Positions 60,222 to 64,000 of a DNA stretch of 64,000 nt are shown here, piece after piece. The DNA is from Morinoia aosen (Eukaryota; Arthropoda; Malacostraca; Amphipoda; Talitridae), in the NCBI GenBank assembly GCA_030386875.1, contig CM059558.1:11293501-11357500 (forward strand), read 5' to 3'. The notes beneath the pieces were generated by a model. That model saw only the letters and a list, made by a program, of their open reading frames with translations. It did not search any database and was not told where the DNA came from. The first letter of the stretch is position 1; every line of letters starts with the position of its first letter. The position numbers and the translations under genes are program-made.

Positions 60222-60599
60222 CCATAGAAGTATCATTTAGCAATGGATTAAAATACTCTATGTTTCACTCTACCCTTAAAGTCACAGCCGTCTTAAATGA
60301 CATTATATTATGAGTTAAACCAAATGAGATCAGTTACTGCGATTCTACCGTATGTCATAATGCATCGTTCGCATGTCACGACGTATAGTTAGTAGTGCAA
60401 ATCTCTTTAGTTTTTATTATAAATATACAGTTAATTCAAGAAATTAACAGACTTTTTAATTTCAATGAAATAAAAGTATTCTAACACGCTCTTAATAATA
60501 TAAATTAAATAAAGTATTCAAGTGCTGGAGCGTTCTATAAGATGCCTTTAACGCATATTTACGCCAAATAAATTTGATTAACTGACTTTTAAGATTTTA
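60222..60599 (+). repeat. MULE subterminal block A' (right, direct copy)
   Basis: Same-orientation copy of 53,640-54,027, but located between the real first exon and a broken copy of that exon. It begins abruptly at 60,222, directly after the exon-1 upstream sequence. This places a left-end sequence in the right end of the element, as expected if a second, internally deleted copy was joined head-to-tail. Confidence 0.85.
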
Positions 60600-60639
60600 G
60601 CGAAAAAAATTATATCCCATAATTGTCGCTTCCTTCTCG

Positions 60640-60960
60640 TTTTGCCTAGTCCAGCTAACATTTTTATGCGAGAATTCATTTATCCAGTCTAACTCTGTGC
60701 GGCTTTTAATCGCAATTTCAATGCTCATAACATTTTCCTGATCTTTCTACCTCGCTGCTAAAGGCAGCAATGTAAAACGATCGGGTAATTGAACTCCTTC
60801 CATATTGCAAATAAGTTCACGCTCAGCATGCCAATTTCTAAATCACCACTGGCAATTTTTGGTGAGCCAGTGCATGATTTTACTTCATTGCGAAATCTTG
60901 TAAGCTCATTATGGTTAGATGATACAGCGACTTCTGGCAATGAGTTAAACTCTGTACCAG
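60640..60960 (-). pseudogene. Broken duplicate of MULE exon 1 and its upstream DNA
   Basis: Minus strand: 'MEGVQLPDRFTLLPLAAR' then TAG, followed in frame by 'KDQENVMSIEIAIKSRTEL'. This clearly parallels exon 1 at 59,791-60,053 but has a stop codon and a shortened 3' part. The upstream noncoding stretch (about 60,810-60,958) also matches 60,062-60,216. No splice donor equivalent is kept. Confidence 0.85.
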
Positions 60961-60998
60961 TGTACATGACGCACTCTACACGCACACGGACGCTGAAA

Positions 60999-61036
60999 CA
61001 CACGCACACAGAGTGGAGCAACTTTGACGTGGGTGC
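60999..61036 (-). repeat. MULE right terminal inverted repeat
   Basis: 38 bp, perfect complement of 53,488-53,525, immediately followed by the second GGCCGGGCA target duplication. An apparent minus-strand frame of 123 codons that crosses this end (60,758-61,129) is a by-product. Confidence 0.95.
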
Positions 61037-61045
61037 GGCCGGGCA

Positions 61046-62029
61046 AGGCATGAAAAAGTGTTTCGTCAGCTGTTTCTCAGGCTCACACGCTTTCGAAACA
61101 TAAATGATTACTGCAAATTTTTCGTTCATAGATAAGGGGCCTTCTCTTCAGTGATGTCCTTATATTGAATTGTCGATCGTTCTGAACATCCTTAAAATCC
61201 CTTCGCCTTGTTGTTAAAAGGAAATATAAAGATGAACATATATGTGTTTTGTTGTATTTACTTAATAATTAAATGTTAAATGGTTAACCAATGATTTCCA
61301 GAGTAATCCTTCAATTTTTGCGAATGGAGTGAAAAATTTTACTGTAATTTATTTTCCTTGTTTACTTTTCAAATGTTTAATAATTTTTTCGACGTAAAAA
61401 TTACCTTAATACTTTCGTCTTCAAAGCTCTATGTTGGACTTGTTGATAGCTGCTGAATATTGTTGCCTTTCTTAGTTTCATTTATATGTTTTTTTCTCAT
61501 TAAAAAAATCAAATTTCGTTCGCCTCATTTTTTATTGAAAGCTTAGCTAATGCTCTCTAAGACGCTAATTCAATCATGCATTATGCCGTCAGTGCGTACT
61601 CTCTCTGTGCATCTGTCCGTGCGTATTCAGGTCAACGCCCTGGGTGGATACCGCCGCAGTGCGTATGCTGACCTAAGCAAATATGATGTATATAAGGTAG
61701 TGCGGAGCGCCCTTGGGGCGCATTTGGTGTTCCTGTCTCTACGTCAAGTCCACGCTGAAACTCTACTCGTCTACTTACTACCCACCCTGAGATACGGCAT
61801 ACTGGTGGCAGTGAGTACGTACCCACGACGTGAAATTATACCTGGTACTTGTGCTGTGATTTGGATGCAGCGACTACGGTGATTGACGATATCGGGAATT
61901 TCCGCCTGGTTTATCGACGGCGATTTTGAAGATCGCGTGTCTACGGAGGTTAGTGAAAGTTCTCCGTGTGGTGGTCTACGCTTCGCTTCGTGTGACGTGA
62001 ATATTTTTGGTAACATCGACGACTCTGCT
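61046..62029. other. Between MULE and LTR element; unassigned
   Basis: AT-rich to about 61,540, then GC-richer. The frames at 61,550-61,882 (plus) and 61,632-62,016 (minus) overlap and show no motif. Part of it may be the 5' LTR of the element whose gag starts at 63,179, but LTR ends cannot be fixed without the other LTR, which lies outside the window. Confidence 0.35.
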
Positions 62030-62254
62030 ATGGAGAATACTGAGGAAACGGGAAGAGAAATTGAAGAAGCACCGCAAGTATATAATAACGTGTTTAGATT
62101 CGTGGTAAAACGTATCCCTGAAGAAACTATGCTGAATTCTTATAATTTGGATTTGCATATACCCTTAGGAGTGCCCTACAAAGCGCGTGTCGACCTGGAG
62201 CAGGAAGGAGACCACTGCGTTATGAAATTGTGCGTAAATTTCCATCGGAAATAG
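62030..62254 (+). CDS. Short unknown ORF upstream of gag
   Basis: From ATG 62,030 a 74-codon frame begins 'MENTEETGREIEEAPQVYNN' and ends in '..HCVMKLCVNFHRK'. The N-terminus is acidic. The middle looks like a folded, alternating-hydrophobic segment ('FRFVVKRIPEE'). No family is recognised. The frame is open upstream to about 61,883 without another ATG. It could be a host gene fragment, an accessory ORF of the LTR element or chance; codon quality favours real coding. Confidence 0.35.
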   Translation: MENTEETGREIEEAPQVYNNVFRFVVKRIPEETMLNSYNLDLHIPLGVPYKARVDLEQEGDHCVMKLCVNFHRK

Positions 62255-63178
62255 TGACGTGGTCGTTCGACAGTTGTATGCATAAGTAGCTGAGTTCAGA
62301 ACAATTCTACGAACTGTTACAGTGTCTGTTTCTCCGAGAACAATTGTGTACTGTGTATGTGATAGGAAATTACATACCGAACAGTGTTGTTTCAAATTTC
62401 TCCTGAAGCTGTGTTAACGTAATTAATACGTATACATAAACAGTGGGCTGTGCGATTACGCGCAGTGTGGAACCGTGAACATACGTAAACACTCCAAGAA
62501 CGTGCTCGTGCTCCCATCGTTACTCCGCTGTGTGTCAGCGCTGCGTGTACGACCTTGAATCTCGTCTGCCGTGCCTGTGCCTGTGCTACGCAGACGACCT
62601 TGAGACAGGCTGTGCAGCACCTGCTGTTGCTGTTACTGGGCAGTCTACCAGATCGACCTTGGCGACAGCTGTGACGACTCCCTGCCTGCAGGAGCTGCTC
62701 TGCCGTAGCTGCGTTGCTGATTCCCAGTTGATTGTTCTGTAACTATAATGTCATTGTTTGGGATTGTTAGATAATTTTCCGTGACTTCGTCAGTTTTTAT
62801 TTTGTTGCGTTTTGTTATTTCAAAAATTGTTGTTTGTTGTTTCAAAAATTGTTGGGATCGATACCATTGAATTCGTGTAACGAGTTCCTTGTTAGTAATT
62901 GGTTTCGGTTCGGTTTGCAAGTCGCAAGAAAAAATTTTTTGGATTTAAATTTTCAGTGATTTTTAATTGGAGATTTAACCGTGTGCTATATCCATTTTAG
63001 TAACGTGAGTTTTTAGCGTTCTGTTATGTGATTAATTTTTTTGCGAGGTAAAATTTTTAGGGTTCTGCAGTGTTATTTTTTTTGTGGCGTAGGAATCTTG
63101 CGTTGGACTGTGGGATTTTTCAATTGTAATTCAATTTTTTTAGCATTGTGCGAAAAACTTGTTTTCTTGTTGCGATAA
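62255..63178 (+). other. Probable 5' untranslated leader of the LTR element
   Basis: A GC-richer section (62,460-62,740) with many 'ctgtg'/'gctgtg' words is followed by T-rich sequence with a repeated 'tttcaaaaattgttg' (62,818-62,850), up to the gag ATG. 'TGGCGACAGCTGTGAC' at 62,660 resembles primer-binding sites of Ty3/gypsy-type elements but is not preceded by the usual CA end. The tentative split into LTR and leader is therefore unresolved. Confidence 0.35.
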
Positions 63179-64000
63179 ATGATGGGAGACTCTGATTCAG
63201 AACCTGAATTTATCCGTTCTACGGATACAACTACTAGTAGCGGAAGAGTTTCTGTTCCAGCATTTAGTGGTACGTTACCTGGTACGTGCGCACATACTCC
63301 AACAAGTGTGTTTATGTCTGGGCCACAGACCACGACGGTAATCACGACCACTGTTAGTACACAGACTGTGTCGTTCAGTACGCCAAGTGTGACTACAATG
63401 ACGTCCTCTAGTGGACCGATGACGGGTGGTAGTGTAACAACAACTTTACAAAGGGGCAGTACTATACTGTCCAGTGCAGAGCTTCCCTTGTTCCGAGGGA
63501 GACCTCGTCTCAGTGACCCAATTTTTTGTGAAACAAAGAGTTTTCGGACGCATGTCGCAAACTTAAAATCCTACATGTGCTTGTTGCCCGACGTCACTTC
63601 CGATGACGCCAAAAAAGAGTTACTCGTGCGAAGCGCACACAAAAGTGTTGGCGATTTTAATGGAGTAGTCACGAAATTAGTAAACCCTGATGTTCATTAT
63701 TCCTTCGATCAGGTTATCGAAATTTTAGATGATATCTACGTGTCTAAGGGGGAGCGTTCAGTTCATGCCTTAGCGTGCGATTTAAATCAGTTACGGCTGT
63801 TACGTAATGAAGGGCTGGCAGCCCAATTGGTTATGGCAATATCGAAAATAAGAAATTTGAGTGACCAAATTCTAAATAGTACAGAAGTAGCAATACAAAG
63901 ACATCCATTCGTAATTGCAAGCACGAACGCAAACGAATTAAAGAAATTCTCTGGTGACTTAGTAGTTTTCAGTCTAGCTATAGCCGTTCTCGGGCCTCTT
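63179..64000 (+). CDS. LTR-retrotransposon gag, N-terminal part (runs off window)
   Basis: From the first of two consecutive ATGs (63,179), with a stop directly before it in frame, the frame stays open for 274 codons to the window edge. Residues 1-100 are Ser/Thr/Gly-rich and low in complexity. 'ELPLFRGRPRLSDPIF' then opens a helical capsid-like region ('FRTHVANLKSYMCLLP', 'DFNGVVTKLVNP', 'FDQVIEILDDIYVSKGER'). This arrangement is typical of gag proteins of Ty3/gypsy and related LTR retrotransposons, which form the particle holding the element's RNA. No CCHC knuckle, protease or polymerase is in view; these would lie downstream. The frame is intact as far as visible. Assignment to a clade is not possible here. 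Confidence 0.7.
   Translation, partial: MMGDSDSEPEFIRSTDTTTSSGRVSVPAFSGTLPGTCAHTPTSVFMSGPQTTTVITTTVSTQTVSFSTPSVTTMTSSSGPMTGGSVTTTLQRGSTILSSAELPLFRGRPRLSDPIFCETKSFRTHVANLKSYMCLLPDVTSDDAKKELLVRSAHKSVGDFNGVVTKLVNPDVHYSFDQVIEILDDIYVSKGERSVHALACDLNQLRLLRNEGLAAQLVMAISKIRNLSDQILNSTEVAIQRHPFVIASTNANELKKFSGDLVVFSLAIAVLGPL

Larger units (their letters stand above)
53479..61045 (-). mobile_element. MULE (Mutator-like) DNA transposon with 38 bp TIRs and 9 bp TSD
   Basis: The element spans 53,488-61,036 (7,549 bp). Its first 38 bp (starting GCACCCACGTC) are the exact reverse complement of its last 38 bp (60,999-61,036). On both outer sides lies the identical 9-mer GGCCGGGCA (53,479-53,487 and 61,037-61,045). 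A 9 bp target duplication is characteristic of Mutator-like elements. Inside, on the minus strand, is a spliced transposase gene with MULE-type catalytic motifs and a SWIM zinc finger. Perfect TIRs and target duplication argue for fairly recent insertion. Extra internal duplications (hairpin pair at 54.5-55.3 kb; repeated subterminal blocks at the right end) are unusual. Apparent frameshifts suggest this copy is not autonomous, or that the sequence has small indel errors. Confidence 0.93.

Noticed and set aside
53640..60599. The 380 bp direct repeats (53,640 and 60,222) as LTRs of a retrotransposon
   Set aside because: They lie inside perfect inverted ends with a 9 bp duplication, do not start TG and end CA, and the coding content is a DNA transposase.
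60758..61129. 123-codon minus-strand frame at the right MULE end
   Set aside because: It crosses the TIR and the target-site duplication, so it mixes element and host DNA; there is no motif and it overlaps another frame on the plus strand.
1..64000. CRISPR arrays, operons or prokaryotic genes
   Set aside because: There are no evenly spaced short repeats with unique spacers, no closely packed ORFs, and the coding pieces have spliceosomal introns.

Overview
The window is AT-rich eukaryotic DNA with no long open reading frame of ordinary host type. Coding pieces are short and bounded by splice sites, and most recognisable content is transposable elements and their remnants. The element types (Penelope-like, MULE, mariner with TA duplications, piggyBac-type TTAA MITEs, SINEs, LTR gag) and scattered TTAGG/CCTAA-like tracts fit an arthropod or other invertebrate nuclear genome. 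The sequence does not settle the species.

Layout: 1-19.5 kb is mostly gene-free, with copies of a ~340 bp SINE-like family (here 'SINE-A') at 7.3 and 13.7 kb, both with target-site duplications (TSDs), and a degenerate copy at 4 kb. At 19.6-20.3 kb lies a broken Penelope-like reverse transcriptase. From 21.7 to 28.1 kb the DNA is packed with short elements: a SINE-A, a tRNA-derived SINE, four copies of a long-TIR MITE ('MITE-B') and a foldback element. A candidate host first exon and promoter (23.8-24.2 kb) and a candidate terminal exon (28.7 kb) lie among them. From 30.8 to 33.35 kb is the 3' part of a non-LTR retrotransposon with a three-unit tandem repeat. From 33.7 to 39.5 kb come SINE-A copies (one split by a piggyBac-type MITE), two deleted mariner elements and a GC-rich repeat pair. 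From 40 to 46 kb are a second piggyBac-type MITE, two candidate thrombospondin-type-1 exons, a GC-richer tract and a tandem repeat. From 47.7 to 53.4 kb are only scattered repeats and one weak exon candidate.

The main structure is 53,488-61,036: a 7.5 kb MULE (Mutator-like) DNA transposon with perfect 38 bp terminal inverted repeats (TIRs) and a perfect 9 bp TSD. On the minus strand it carries a six-exon transposase gene: an N-terminal zinc-binding Cys/His region, a MULE catalytic region and a C-terminal SWIM zinc finger. Two unusual features are a tandemly duplicated 139 bp hairpin between the gene and the left TIR, and a right end that looks like a second, internally deleted copy fused on. 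Several apparent frameshifts suggest that this copy does not encode an intact transposase.

The last kilobase holds the start of an LTR-retrotransposon gag on the plus strand, cut by the window edge, with an unassigned short ORF about 0.9 kb upstream.

All family calls come from reading motifs and repeat boundaries by eye; no database search was made.
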